Positions 25,101-40,100 of a stretch of DNA of 64,000 nt are shown piece by piece. The notes beneath the pieces are model-generated. The model made no database searches and had not been told where the DNA came from. It worked only from the letters and a program-made list of their open reading frames with translations. The position numbers and the translations under genes were made by a program. This stretch comes from Wuchereria bancrofti. Taxonomy: Eukaryota; Nematoda; Chromadorea; Rhabditida; Onchocercidae. The stretch is from positions 2,099,036 to 2,163,035 of the forward strand of contig SSBO01000003.1 in the NCBI GenBank assembly GCA_005281725.1, given 5' to 3'. Numbering within the stretch: position 1 is the first letter of the stretch; each line of letters begins with the position of its first letter.

Positions 25101-28100
25101 AAGTTTTCTTCCAGTATTCAAATCTCCGTAACTTTTTAGTAGCCAAGCTTCTACCAACTGTTAAGACATTAATGACAAATAATGGGAATGGAATACCTGT
25201 TGATGAAACGATATTATGAACAACTTTGATTTGGTCTTCATAAAAACGTTTCACCCATGTCCGATCATTTGCATTTTCCAGCATTAAGGTAAGTTGAGTA
25301 CGAATATAAAATGATTGCTTCTGACAGATTTCTGCAGCCGAGACAAGATCAGCTGGTAATGTTCCAAGGAAGCAAATGTGGCGGTATAATCTGTTGATTT
25401 AAAACAGAACTGTTAAATCAAACAATACCTAATCGCCACTATCAAAATAACTTGTGCAAATGGAATACCGACTTATTTTTTCTACTAAAACAACTTGTGC
25501 AAATGGAATACCGACTTATTTTCGAAATTTTCATTTGCATTAAAAAGTTGTTATAACATAAAACTATGGAAAAAAAATCAAAACTTGAAAGTGATAACAC
25601 ACTGTATTCAATATTTCAATGAATGAAGACAAACTCGAAAAAAGCATGCGTAACATCGTTCGGATCAGTCAGAACTACTACTGAAAATTTGGATGCAATA
25701 CGAGATGAAACACCATTAAGTTGTTCCACGTCAATTAAGTGCCATGGGAATGGATTCAATGAATTCATCAATTTTGGCAACGAAGCACGGCAAATCTGCA
25801 AGCAAATGGTAGTATATCAAAACTTTATAATCAAATAATGCAACAAACGACCAAATAATATCTGTGTTTATAAATAAACTATCTTGATTCGAAGTTTTTT
25901 TTTTTTCTTTTTAATCTATTGAACAAGCCTAGTAAATCAGTTCATCTATTCTTGTACTGGCATGAGTTCACTATCGTATGAGCTTTTCTCGACGACTCCT
26001 AGAATCCTACAATTTTACAAAGTAATTTCGTGCGATCCAATATTTTAACATCAAACAAAAAGTCGTGTTTTGGAAAAAAAATCGTTAACCGCACAGAGTA
26101 CAAAAAGTACTCATGCGTTCCATACGATGCTTCCAATTTTACTAAAATCAAAAACAAGCAAAGTCAGTGTTGAATTATCTATTACTGATTTCGATTCACA
26201 AGTTCTACTATCTATATGCAATGTTAAATGAGCAATTTTCTGAAATTTACGTAAAAGATTTAAAGAATTTTCTTAATAAGACTTTGAAAAGAAGCGTACT
26301 GCATAATTGGATGGACGACTGATACAGCTTGCCAACAGCGAAAATAATAATGAATAAAAAACACGATACGCATCTAAAGGTTGCTGCACCTGCAATATTC
26401 AATAGAAACTTTTCGGATTGTTAATAAAATAAAAAAAAAAACTTAAAATTCTGCATCTTTAAGAAATAAAATTTTAAGTGCAGGAAAATAATTCCAGAAG
26501 ACAGCTATATGATTCAACAACACTACATGAAAATAACGAGTAAATGCTGTAGAAAAACTAGAAAGAGAGATAAATGAAGCATTCTTGAATTGTGGAATAA
26601 CTAGGGATAAATGAAGCAGAAAAAATAAGTCACTTGATACTGTATGAGATGAAGCCATGGAATACGAACAACAATTTGAGTAATAAGAGGAGCACTTTCA
26701 GGTGCACCATTAATCATAATTTTATCCATTAAAGCAAGATCGTATAAACTTGGCCAGAATAAGTGCCAAGGAATATTAATAAAACGACTTTCCTGTAAAA
26801 TTTCAGTTCATTGAAAGAAATTTAATCGAGTTAAAAACAGTGTGCAATTAATTAATTTAGTATCTATACTAATTACCAAAGTAAGTACCGAAGCAGAGTA
26901 ATATCAATCTTTTGAAGCTTCAAACAATTCAGTAATGTTTTGTAGAGGATACGCCAGTCCCAAAAAAAAAAAAAAAATTATCTTTCAAGAGTTTAGTACA
27001 TTAAGTTGTTAGAAAAGATGAACAAGTAAACATAATTATTTTGGTTTTTTGACAAAGAACCTGGTTCTAATCTAAGCAAAAATAAATTCTTTTAATCAGT
27101 AATAAATGTGATAAAACATACAATAATTTGATGTACGTGAGAACCACCACGTGTAAAAGATGCCAGTTTCTCAGCGTAGTAACGCCAAAATAGTGTTATC
27201 AAATTTTCAGAACCTGGTGGAAAGTAAGCACCGTACAACAGATGAAGTTGTTCCATCAATGATACAAAGTAATCTAGAACAACTGTAGCACTATCGGTAT
27301 CGGCTGGATTCCATGGAGGAAGACCAGGACCAAATGATTCCAAAAGTGGGCCAAATACGTGTACGCAATTTCCGAACACTTGTCGTAATTCTGAAAACAT
27401 TTCTGTAGTTTTTCAATTCAATAATAAAAAGGGAAACATGAGTAATAAATAATAAAATTATACACCTCCACATGGAAAGAAAAACGAGAAAAGTTTTCTC
27501 TTTTAGCTGTACTTGACGTGTAGATACTAACTACCATCAGAAAAAAAAAGATACACTTTAATATATATTCAAATTAAGTGCAACAGCATCAAACTACATA
27601 GTTAATTATTAATACAGTCTGGTGTCATGTCCTATAACAAATAATAGTTTCTACTTTGTGCTAGTTTTATCATGTCTGGTAAGATAAAAATTGACTGTTT
27701 ACAATTCAAAAGATTAAAAAAAGCGAATTTTTCGAAAATCTAGTCTATTCTTATCCGCTAAATAAAATTTAACGTAGTAATGAAAAGTAGATTATCAGTT
27801 GCTAGAAAGGGAAGAAAACCTGATTCAAGTTTTGCAGTAGGTAGTTCGGGATCAAATGATAAAGATGCTGGATTGTACAGGAAAAACTGAACTAAATGCA
27901 ACACTTTTGGTAGATAATCTGCCCAAATACTGTATAGTCTGGTAGATAATTCATTCCTAGATTTTTTGAATTGCATAGCAATTGTTTCACTCGCAGTAAT
28001 TGCCTGCAATAACTCAATTATCTGTCTCTTGTACAGTTACTGATCCAGATGCTGCAAGCAAAAATAGAAGACACAGTGAGTAGCAAATTGTACGATAATA

Positions 28101-31100
28101 AGCAATTCATTGGCAATAACAATTTAGTTTCATTTACCTTTCAATTAATACATTCAATTCCAATTAATTTAACGTGGTTTGTTAACTTAGCAAAACAATT
28201 TGAAAAAAATTAAATCAATTTGAGTTTTCTGCTAGATAATTCATTCCCAACTAATATCATCATTTAAATTGAACGGAACATGAGAATGTAAGACTTACAG
28301 TCATAGTATCGATGATATACTCTGGTTTAGTATCCATTACGCTCACACTGTTTGTATTAAGTTTTTTGGCAATTTCATCAAATATGCACGGTGGTGTACT
28401 TTTTGTATCGCACGCTGGAAAAGATATAAAAAGTTTTGTTACGATTAAGAAAGTTTCCTGATCAACCCTGCAACGAGTTAAATTCCTAGAGGAGAGTACT
28501 GAGAACGTTAAAAGAGTTATCCCTGTAGAAAAAGTAAAATGAAATTTTTGCATATCTGTCATTAGTAGAGATAGCATTAGCAACGTGAGACAAAAGATTA
28601 CGTCACAAGGAACAGCTCAAGAAAAACGGTGAGACCTCCCTGAGTGCATTTCTACATTTTGAACACTTTAGAAAATTATATAAATTACATGAATTATTTT
28701 TTTCTTTTTAGCGAAATTCTTACAAATAAAAATATATATATATAAACCATTCATACCAGAAAGTGAAAGCTTTAAACCATCAATAAAATTGCTCGGGAAT
28801 CGATGAAAAACGGAATGGATGAAATGCTTTGTACAAACATCATAGAGCGGTAGTGAGGTGTCTGATATTGAAATCAGATTTTCAAATGCAGCAGGCATAA
28901 GCTGTGAAAATTGATGGGGCGGTAATCTAAAATTTAAAAATAACTGCAGGATTTAGACTCTAAACAGTCAGAATTAAAGACGGAATGAATCCATCAATTA
29001 GAAAGTCTAGCAGAAAACTTTTTAAAAACTCATCAAAATGTCCTCAAAAGTCCCCAAAAGACATACAGCTTATTACGAAAAAACTGAATGAAATGATTTC
29101 TAATCATAAGACTGTAGTGACGAACAATCGTGTCACCAAACTGCAAATTGAATATAAATACAGTTTACTTTCATCCTTAATCAATAAAATTTTGAAGAAA
29201 TGAGGACCAACCTATTGCCTGCATTTTTTATATCCAGCTGTGACAGTAAAGCTAACGCAACTGATGCAGTGATTGGATCACGGACCGCTTTACTTAGAGA
29301 TGTATATAAATTAAATAATTCATCTGGTGGAACACAATGAGGAGTAAAGTATGGCGTCAAAAGATGAGCTAAATGGGAACCATTCAGAATAACATGCATT
29401 AAGTTGTGTTGTTCCTGTGGATTATCAGCAATAAATGCCTGCAAACAAGTGATCAATCACTATAAATATCATCTAAAGGATGCTGAAAAGCTCTCTTTTA
29501 ATAGATACACTTTTTTTAATTAGCTAATTATTACGTTCAGTGCGATCTTTTTAGAAGCAAAATCGAGGGATATGGAAGTGTATCACAAATCGACTGTCCA
29601 TCAGTTCTCATCCTAAGATTCTTTTTCGGGAACTTCCTAAATCCCAATGCTTTTTTGATAAGGAATAAATCGAAAACTGCAACCAAAATAGAACAAACTT
29701 TTCCAAGTTTCGCTAAGACGAATCCATACGAATCTGCTACTGCCGGGAAAATCATTTCCAGTGAGGTGATGGAGGAAGTGGAATGATAAAATAGCATTCC
29801 ACCTGCATCACGCAAAAGTTTTGCATGCAGTGCAGAAGGAGAGTCAAAACCTTGCATATGACCACACATTTTACTAAAGAAGAAATTCTTTGTCAATTTT
29901 GATTCTACTAGAATGAATTAAGATAAAGAAGCAGTTAATTTGTAATTTTTTGACATATATTTGCATTCATCGTGTTACTATCCCATTATACTAGACCAAT
30001 TCACTACACTACACTGTAGTTTCATCTGGTAAAGATAGCAGTGAAATTAAATGATGAATTCAAGACAAAAATTGATCTGATCACTTACACCACTATATTT
30101 TCCAAATTAGCACATTGAAATGATGTTTGCTCAAACAACTTAGAATAAGTACTTGCTAATTTTTCGGATCTTTTTTGACGATTAGCTTTCATTTTAGCTT
30201 CCACAGATGTCTGAAAAAGAAAAACATTCGTAAGGAAGACATATGGAAATTTTTATTTCTTTTAAATTCTAATCTGCTCTAATCTCTGATAACAGTTTTT
30301 TTTTCCGAAAATTTGGAACTTCGAAAATCAACACAAAGTTTTGTAAAACAACGGTTGAAGATAAACACTATACCTCATATCGACTGATTGTAACGGTTAC
30401 AGTGGACGTAGTAGGATGCGCACATTTATTACCAAAGGCGGTACCACACTTCAACACAATAGCTAATTCAGCAGCTGATTTGGTATACAGATCCGGATAG
30501 TAACCTACGTATTCGTCATCCAGCATTTCTATCTGGTCTTTTGCACCAACAAACACCCTATCATATTCAACTGGTTATAAAACTACTCCATGATAACATA
30601 AATTTTAAATTTCATGTTACGGTTTCAACGAATTTGAAAAGAATTACATTTAATCTTTTTGAAGAATATAAAAACCTGGCAGCTTCGTTGATTGCTCTCA
30701 AATGTGAAACGTAAGGCGAAAGACAGTGACGGCTATCACATGCAATAGATAAATCAAAAGGAACTTCTCGTGGCAATGTCGGATGCAACGGTAACACAGG
30801 ATAAGGCAATGCCTGACTGCGTTTGCCGAATTGCGCTATCAGTTGAGTAAGGTTACGGGCCTGGATTACCGGTGGATTGACCACAAGTGAACCAAGATGA
30901 CAAGCAAATATGTACAGCTGCAAAGCAAAATTGAAAGTGACTGCATTTTAGGAATAACTTAACCTAAAATTTGGGTAAACTATTGTTTTGCCTCATTTAT
31001 CGCAATAAAGAAAAAACCTACATAACATTCTGAAAAAAAAGCTCTTTTTTCCGATGTCAAATCAATAAGATATGCAAACCTTCTGTTCATCATTGATTTT

Positions 31101-34100
31101 CTTTCGTAGTTCATCTATATTTATATATTCCAACCAAGGATGCTAAAATGGAGATAGTAGGATAAGATCAATGATATGACGAAACTAGATCAAGAAAGTA
31201 ATGTTTCCATGAATTTACAAATTTCCTTTAAAAAATTAGTGAATCGACTATACATGTATATAAAAACTAACGAAATCATTTGTAACGATAAATTGTAGTA
31301 AATGGTCCAATAAAAAGTTGTCGAAAGCATAAAATGATGTACTACAAATTTTAGGATGTGATAACCACTGAGCAAATGCCTGAAATACGAGGAATTTTTT
31401 TTAAACTGCACGATTCATTACTACAGTGACTAAAATTATGAATAACTATGTGCTCATTTATCACAAGACAAAAAATGTATAGTAACCAACTTCAAGATGT
31501 AAAACTCATGTCATTTTTAAATATTTGATTTTGCATCCACCAAATCATGCTCTTGAACTGACTTCATATCCAAAAAAAGTTTTATTTCAATGCTGTCCAA
31601 ACTTCCCATTAACCAGCTTTAATATTGCACCATGAAATATATTAAAACCAAGCCCAGTAGATTTTAAAACATAAACTTACTTTATAAAATAAAGAGACAC
31701 CCATCATTTCACTATTATACTCCAACTGAGGTAAAATATTTTCTCGTAATTCTTCAAATAGAAACTTACTGGATGAATTTGTAAGATATTTCTCGCCGAA
31801 GCAAAATTTTGCTCTAAAAAATATCCTACATAAAGTCAAAACAAGAGTAGGTAGGAAATAAAAGAGTGGTGAACACTGAATGGGACTAAATGATTTTTTG
31901 AATTTGAGGTTTGTGCACTAACCAATGGACTTATGTCTAATACATAATTAGTGACCATTTGGTAGTGTGCTGACATATTATAAATATCAGAAACAAAGTA
32001 ACGATTAGGTCGATACTTACGCCAAATATATTTTTCGCGAATATAAATGGATTGCCAAATTCTGCAGAATAAGAGGAAAAATCGGATGGTCTTTAATATT
32101 ATTACTGCATGCAAATTGTAACCATCGGTGAAAGTGGAGTCCTTCAACCGGAATATTTACATGTGATTTGGATGCTGCTTTCTAAAAAAGTTGATTTCTA
32201 AAAAAATGTTGCTTTCTAAAAAAATTCTAAAAATTGAAATACAAAAACTGACTGATGAAATAAAATATCGAGATTTTACAATACCTTAATAATGCATTAA
32301 GTTGGAAGAGTTAAAAAAAAGAAAGTTTCAAATTAAGTAAGCAATATAAATATAAGATACAGAGGAAATGTAAGGAACGCAATGTCATTGAAGATACGTC
32401 CTAGATTTTCTTAGATTTCATGCACCTATGTACACATGTAGAATTATTAATGAAATATTAGAGCTAAAATATGATTAAGATGATTTATCTAGATTACTCA
32501 ACCATAACCTATATTAAATCATTAACTACAAATGTTGCTAATTTCAGTTTGTTTAAATACTGTTAGTTCAAATTTTACAATGATTTAACTGGAAAATTAG
32601 TAATACTGATTGCGATTTAATAATTTTGAACACCATGTACTCAGTTCACTTTAACAAAATCAGGGAACAATGAAAGCACCATGAATATGATCATTCAATT
32701 ATCCACGAATTATATACCTTCACGGATTGCTCCAAACTATTTTTTGGATGTTTACTCATTGCCTGGTATAAAATTTCATAAAATGCTTCATGACTCCGCT
32801 GTTCCGCTAATAACAGTGCAAAGGATGCCCATGGTGAGACACCCAAATTAGAAGAATCAATAAGAGAAGGAACACTATCATCACTTGTAAACCATGACAG
32901 CATACCCTTTGATCCATCTTTCCATTCCTGTAAATTTAAAAATATAATTTAAATTTATAGCAATAATTAATTAGAATACAGTTAAAATTGACGCAATGGC
33001 GCGTACGTCATTAAAATGCCTTAAAATTTTTAACATTTGTCCGCCGTATACGATCTAACCATTGAACGAATTATACGGATAGCAGTATGATGAATACAAT
33101 CGCGCCATTAAAACAACTCGATTACTATATAATTCTAATTCGACAAATAAATTCTTCATGGCAAAACGATTGAAATAAAACTTTTTAACAAAATTTTACC
33201 TGTAACAACACAGCATAATTGACTTTAAGTAATTCTGGAATGCCCAATAGTTCTGTTTGATCCCTAACAAATGCATCACGTATCAATATTCCTAACAAAT
33301 AAAGTGTGGATTTATCAGTGTTCCACTGAGTGGGTCTTTTGCAGCACAGTAACTGTATCCAAGCGCTCAACTGTATTTGCGAAAAATTCGCATTTATATG
33401 GTACTGAAATTTGATTTCAGATCTTTTAAGTTCACCCAAAATCTGGATCTTAAAAAAAATTTCAAGATTCAAGCTACAACTTAATGAGAACTTAGCACTG
33501 AAAAATTAGAAATCCCGATTTTTCCACAAATTTCATTAGATTAGTGAATGCAGTAATTGAATACAAACAGTAATCGCTGAGCCTAAAAGTCGGACAGTTG
33601 GACCAGGAAATTTGTTGCTGCCAGCAATAAGTTGAACCGCATAAGAGGACAAATCGCACAGAAGTAATCGATCAAGGCATTGCGTGAAGCTGCAAGAAAA
33701 TTCGAAAATTATAATTGCATTTAACTCTGAAAGTTTGCTAAAATGAAGGGATCTGACAGGAGTAAGCAAAACTACAATGAGCTAGAACTTAATATTTAAA
33801 CTACGTTTCTTGTGAAGTTAAGAGAGTGATAGCATCCGGAAACGATGATATTAGTCGCGCAAGGATTACTACTGATCCAACATAGCAACCCGATGTAATG
33901 AGCTCCGACCATAGTGACAAGCCTGATGATAAAAATTCATCGACACTGAAAATTTTGTCTGATTAAAATTTGGAAAAAAATCTCGCCAAAACTGCCCCAA
34001 TCATACAACTAATGTTAAGGGGAGAATATTCCTCATAATATCATTGTGTCAAAAAAAAAACGAAAAATTTATTTACTATGAACTGAAACCTTAATAATGA

Positions 34101-37100
34101 TCGCTGGACAACAGAAACAAAGAAAGAAGCAAGATCGTTGATTGACTCGATATTTAAAGCATTTGCCTGAAAAAAATAATTTCACCTGATTTTACCTATT
34201 TCGTATTTTGAAATAAGTAGCAACTAAATAGTCATATAAATAATTAAATTGCCCTGCACCTCTCAGTAATGGTTAATGCATAATAAAGAGGGCGAAGATT
34301 TGAAGTATAATGTCTCTTCTCACATTTCAGAAATCCAGATGTAAATCTCGCAGCAATGGTGCCTCCGCACTCCTACATAGTTAAGTAGAGCCTCCACTAT
34401 ATTTAAAACTATTTAAAAAATGAGATTTCAACAAATTCAACGAATCAATTTACTGCCTTATAAAACGCCAAATGAGTACCTGCAGTGGTAACTTCAGTCG
34501 TATTAGAATATCCCAACAGAAAGCATCAAACTGATGCTCATAATCCGGTACTTTCGATGCCAATTTAGCGACTTTATTCCAGGATTTCGAAATTAATCCA
34601 TTAGTTGCTTTACATTGAGCCATATGTCCCTTAACTAAAGTATCAGCACAGACAGCGTGTACTTCAGGCTGCAACCAGAGCTTCCCATTTTCATCCGTTC
34701 CCCAATTCATGGAACCCAACACACGCCTTAACTAAATCTAATTAAATTTGATAAACATGAAAAATTTTTTCATGCTGGATACTTTCATATTGAAACCCTT
34801 TAAAAACCTCATAAAATTTAAATCCCTAGAAATTTTCAAAAAAGTAATCCTTAAAAATTGAAATGCTAGCCTGGCAATTCTGGACGCAGGGTGATTTGGT
34901 GGCCTGTTAATTAACCATTTTCCACATCTTACGCCGATGTCATCCACCGATAAGCGACATTTTGACAATGGTGCTATTGATAGCACTTTTACAGCGTACT
35001 GGAAATGACTTCGAAAACTTAATTATGGTCTCACCTTCATATCATTTAAGACTTAGGGCTGATGTACAGTGAAGTAACCGTCACTAATGAATGTACAAAT
35101 TAGAAGTTTCAAGTAAATCAAGAATAAACCAAGAAAAGTCTACATTCAGTAATACTGGGTGATTTCAGGCAGAAAAAAACGATTAATTGTCAGATGAATG
35201 AATCCAAACAAAACACTGAAAAAAAAATCCCAAACAAACACTGAATTATAACATCAGACAAAAAGATTACAATATTATTTTTTTCCCAGTCTTGAATGTT
35301 ACCAACAGCCAATGCAAAAGTAAAAATTATTACTATTATCATTAAATACCGAAACTGCTAACTTCATCCAGAGAATCGAGATTTCGGTCAATAAAAAGCA
35401 ATATTTTCTGAAGGATGTATGGATGCTTATCGATAAGAATTCCAACGGTTTCAGCACCAATTTTATAGAAATGATCGCGCATGGAAATATCAACAAAGCA
35501 AACCTTAAATAAATGTAAATTACTGCATTATTGGTAACAATGAACAATTTGCATTCATTTTCTGCTGCTTTTGTGAGATGTGTATATCTGCACTTAAAGA
35601 ATACCTCAACGATGGTTGTCGGAAAAAACAGTCTTGAAAAACAACGGTAATTCCTACACAGCATCAACACGAAGTATCATGAAAAATACAAAAAGTTTCA
35701 GAAATGACTGATAAATATGAGATATTTAATCGCAATTTGTAATTTTAAAAATAGCTTACATTTAGTATTTCAATGGCAAACGAATCAATACCTCCATCCG
35801 ATGCAGAAATAACGGCTGCTAAAGCCGAAATCATATAAATGCGATCGTCACTGGGTAAATCCGGTAATTTATCAAATAAGCTGCCAGCTTTAAAAAGCGA
35901 AAATTCAATAATATTGGAAAATTTCTGCTTCATCCGAAATCCCGGAATCATTCGGATCTTCTTCATTCAAAAAAAAAAAAAAAGAAAAAAACAAAATCGA
36001 TAAGTGACACATAAACCTTTTCCAACTAAATTAGGCAAATCTTCATCTGGAAACTCGTACAATTGTGCTACTGTTACTGCCATTTTTCGCCTCAACAATA
36101 TTTGACAACGCATTCGACATGTCTCACTGGCAAAATCATATGGTAAATCCACCACAAATTGCAAAAGTCCAAAACTAAAACTACTTTTAATTATTTTAAG
36201 ATTCGCTATATGATATTACGAAAAAAAAAACTTTAAAAACTAACAGTAAGTAAATATAACCACAAATAGTTTAGTTCACAGAAAAACAAAATATCTCGAC
36301 AATGATAGCTTATTTCAGAAAACCTGTCGTATTCAACATAAGGTCTTCCCACTAATAATAAGTTCCGATAATGGTAGTATTCTATATCAACTTTACTAAT
36401 AGAAATAACGAGTCTTTTTTTCAATATTTCACAAACGATGTGTTGTGAAAGGAACTGCGCTTACAAATTTTGTATTATGAGTTCCGATAATGGCAGTCTC
36501 ATCAATACTCCATGAAAATTTTGATTTTTTTTTTTTAATTTAAGTGGAACATTAGCTTTTTTGTACGACTACAATTTTCTGAGACAAGTTTCCCTCTTGT
36601 CCTCACTGCACTGTCATAATACTTCAGTTACTTATGATGCGCTATTTCTCAGCCAATGCTTGCTTTAATAGACCGAAGCAACAGACGTTTAACAACAAAT
36701 AAAATAAACTTCTGTTTGCTAACGATGTAATATACAGCATGTAAAATAATGCGATCGAATTCTTTCTGCACCATTTCCGCATCTTCAAATGATAACAAAT
36801 CTTTGATGACTTTTAAAAATTCTGCTGAACATCTGCAATTTATTCATATCAGTGCCGCTGGATTGCTTGAGATATAAATAAAAATGATTAATATACGTTA
36901 TCATCATTCCTGAGGACTGTTTTACCATATCATAAGTGTAGTGAAACAAGTTGAACATGCTTCATTAAGGAATTTAATATTATCAACCTTCAAAAGATTC
37001 TCTCTAATATAAACATTGATAAAGTACGGTAGAATTTTGACAGAAAATCTATCATGATAAGCAAATCAGATTTCCAATATCGTTCAGCTACTGACACTCT

Positions 37101-40100
37101 CATACTACAATGAGATGCTTAAATCGAGTTTGTGAACCTTCGCCTAAATTAGATAGAATTTCTTGACCAAAAAATATTTAGATAATCAATAAGTTATTTA
37201 AACCATGATGCACGATTTAAATAAAAATTACATGACGCTTTGGCGTAACGCATAACCAATTTGTTTACAAAATTGACGATAGTTGGATGTCCCATAGACG
37301 TATAGACCATCATTAAATATTTTAATAAGCACCAATTCAAATGCAATCAAAGTTAAAGCCTGATTAATTGGATCGGTTCCTAAAAAATGTTGATACCAAA
37401 TTTTGAATTATGATGGTGATATAGCTTAGTGAAAATAAGATAAAGCTTGAAATTCATAATTCTATGTCAAACAGCAGTTCATATTTTTAAACAGCAAATT
37501 AAATGACAAAGTACTTTATTACGATTTAATTTAATTGGTAGAGGCTTACCCGGAGTGACAGCGAAACATCGAATTGCTTTAGCAAAAGTAGCTTCAGCAC
37601 TAAACTGATTGAAAAATGCGATTAAATCGCTTTCACTTACGGTTATTACAGATCCATCTTTCTGGAAAACACAGACTTTTATAATTCTGCTGATGTACAC
37701 ATTTGGAATTGTTAGCTAATAATTAAAATCATAACAGTTATTCGAAATTGAATATATACTTTTTGTCCTAATAAATTGCAATCAAATCATCAGCGACACA
37801 GATTACCATTGAAGCTATTGATTCATCAATTATGTTAAAGCACAAAAATCACCTCGGCCCCGTCGTCGTTTATAATAATCCAAGTATTGTTTTCATTTTC
37901 AAAATTCATTACACGTCTCAAAAAATTTTCACGACCCCTGCAATATATTAATTAATAATTCATTGAAGTTCAAACTCGCAAGACTTGATTAATGCATTTT
38001 GTTTCGATGGCACTAGCTATAGACTGCGGGAAGTAAAAAGAACAAATGTTGGAAATGCATTTACGATGTAAATATTACTTGTCCAAGTAAAAATAATAAA
38101 GACAATCATAACAACAATGTGGAAGTCACGTTCAACAATTAGAATTCAATGTGTCATTAATAAGGACTTTAATAATAAGAATCAATAGATTTAATATTCA
38201 CCGTATCGATGAAAGAAGTAAACTCATCATTACAATGTAATTATCAATAATAAGACGATCATTTATGCTGTCAATTTCGATATATGACTGCAGTAATGGT
38301 GCCGCCCATTGAGATACTGGTGAAACTAGACGAAGCACCTGGCACAACAAATATTGCTGATCAGAGGAGGTACATGCTTTCAGAAGAACGGCCACCTAAA
38401 TTTTAAACTTTCAAAAAATTACTTGAAAGCTATTTCCCAAAAAACAAATTCATTTTCTACATGTGAGCTGAACAGACTGATTTTGAATTTGAAGCTAACC
38501 AATTCACTGATCCACCCAGAAACGGCAGTAGTGAATCGTGAAGGAAGATCTGGATAACGTAAATAATGGAACAAATCCGAAAGTGCATTACGAAGATTTC
38601 GCCTACTTACAGTATCAGCACCATCAGGAAGAACTGAAATTCGAAGAAAATCACTGAAATTGTAAGAGAATTTAGAATAAATTTCAACTAAATGAAAATG
38701 TTCAAACACAACATTTTTTTTCGAAGAATTTCTTCTAATTATCCCTATTAAAAATACGGTTAAAGGAAAAATGAAGGAAATATACTAGGCATTATAAAAA
38801 TAATTTCTCTTTCATAATATTGCTACTATCCCGGCGGATTTATGGTAGGGAATGATATTACTACGATTTTCTATGGAATACAACAAAGATCAATAAACTA
38901 ACAGCACGGTGGACTATTTACATTGCAACGATGTTCCACCATGAAGGCATTGTTACATTCAATAATATACCACTGAATTTGTAATGCAAGAGAACGCATC
39001 TACAATTCGGTAAAATGCCTTATTCATATTTAAGTTATAAAAATATTAAGCTATTAATGGGCACTTGCCTTTTTAGAACAATATTTCGAGATATTAAACC
39101 TCAATCTATATCTTAGCATAATGTAGTTAAACTGTCCTGTCAACAAAGGAATTAAACGAGATGGTTTAATATTTAGCACAAACGTCTGCTTTAAAAAAAG
39201 AGGAAAGAATTTACGTAAATTTCAGAAATTTTTTCCATTTCACATTAACTAAGCACGCAAGTGATAAACAGTAAGTTGAAGAGATTGTAGAAAAACAGCA
39301 TTATAGATACCTGAATTTGTAAACTTAATGACGAATCAAGACGGGAAGTTACATCACGCTTCAATAAATGAGACAATTCCGCGGCTTTTTCGGGATGAAA
39401 TGTCGCAACTAAATAAGTTGCACTACCTGTTGCATATTTCTGCTCTCCACATCGCCCCTGATATGAATTTAAAAATAAATTTTCAGCAAGTAAATAAAGA
39501 GTGCTCAGTAAATTAGTGAAATAGAATATTTCCAACATGTTCATATATATTCCTTCTATGAAGCTTTTACAGTAATATATTGAAAATACCAATAGCAGCT
39601 CAAAGATTCTTTAGATCTGCGTTTCGCTATCCTAAGCTAAATTATGTTCGAGTATTAATTCGTTGCTGTAAAAAAAGCTCTCCATTTTAACAATTGGAGA
39701 GCTTCGTTTTTTGAGAGAGGGAAATCAGCAACTTTACTCAAACATGGCAAACGCAGTAGAGGCATATTAGAGGAAGCTGGAAATATTTTGCCATCTATAT
39801 CGATAATGTGAAAGGAATGTCGATAAATTAAATTATATTTACTTAAAAGCTCTAAAGGAACAATTTTCAACTGTTTTTTTTCTCAGAGTTTGAGTAGATA
39901 AAGTTTGAAGTGGAGATGTTAGTTCCTTGAAATTGTACGTACTTCTTGCTTGATAAGCCGATTTTCAGCTGTCCATGATGCTTGGCTACAATCTTTCACT
40001 AGTCGTTCACAATCCATAACGTCAGTTTCTTTAGAATCAATATCCTCGCATACTTTTTTATATCGTTTCAAATATTCGTGCAAACTATGCTGTGGGAATT

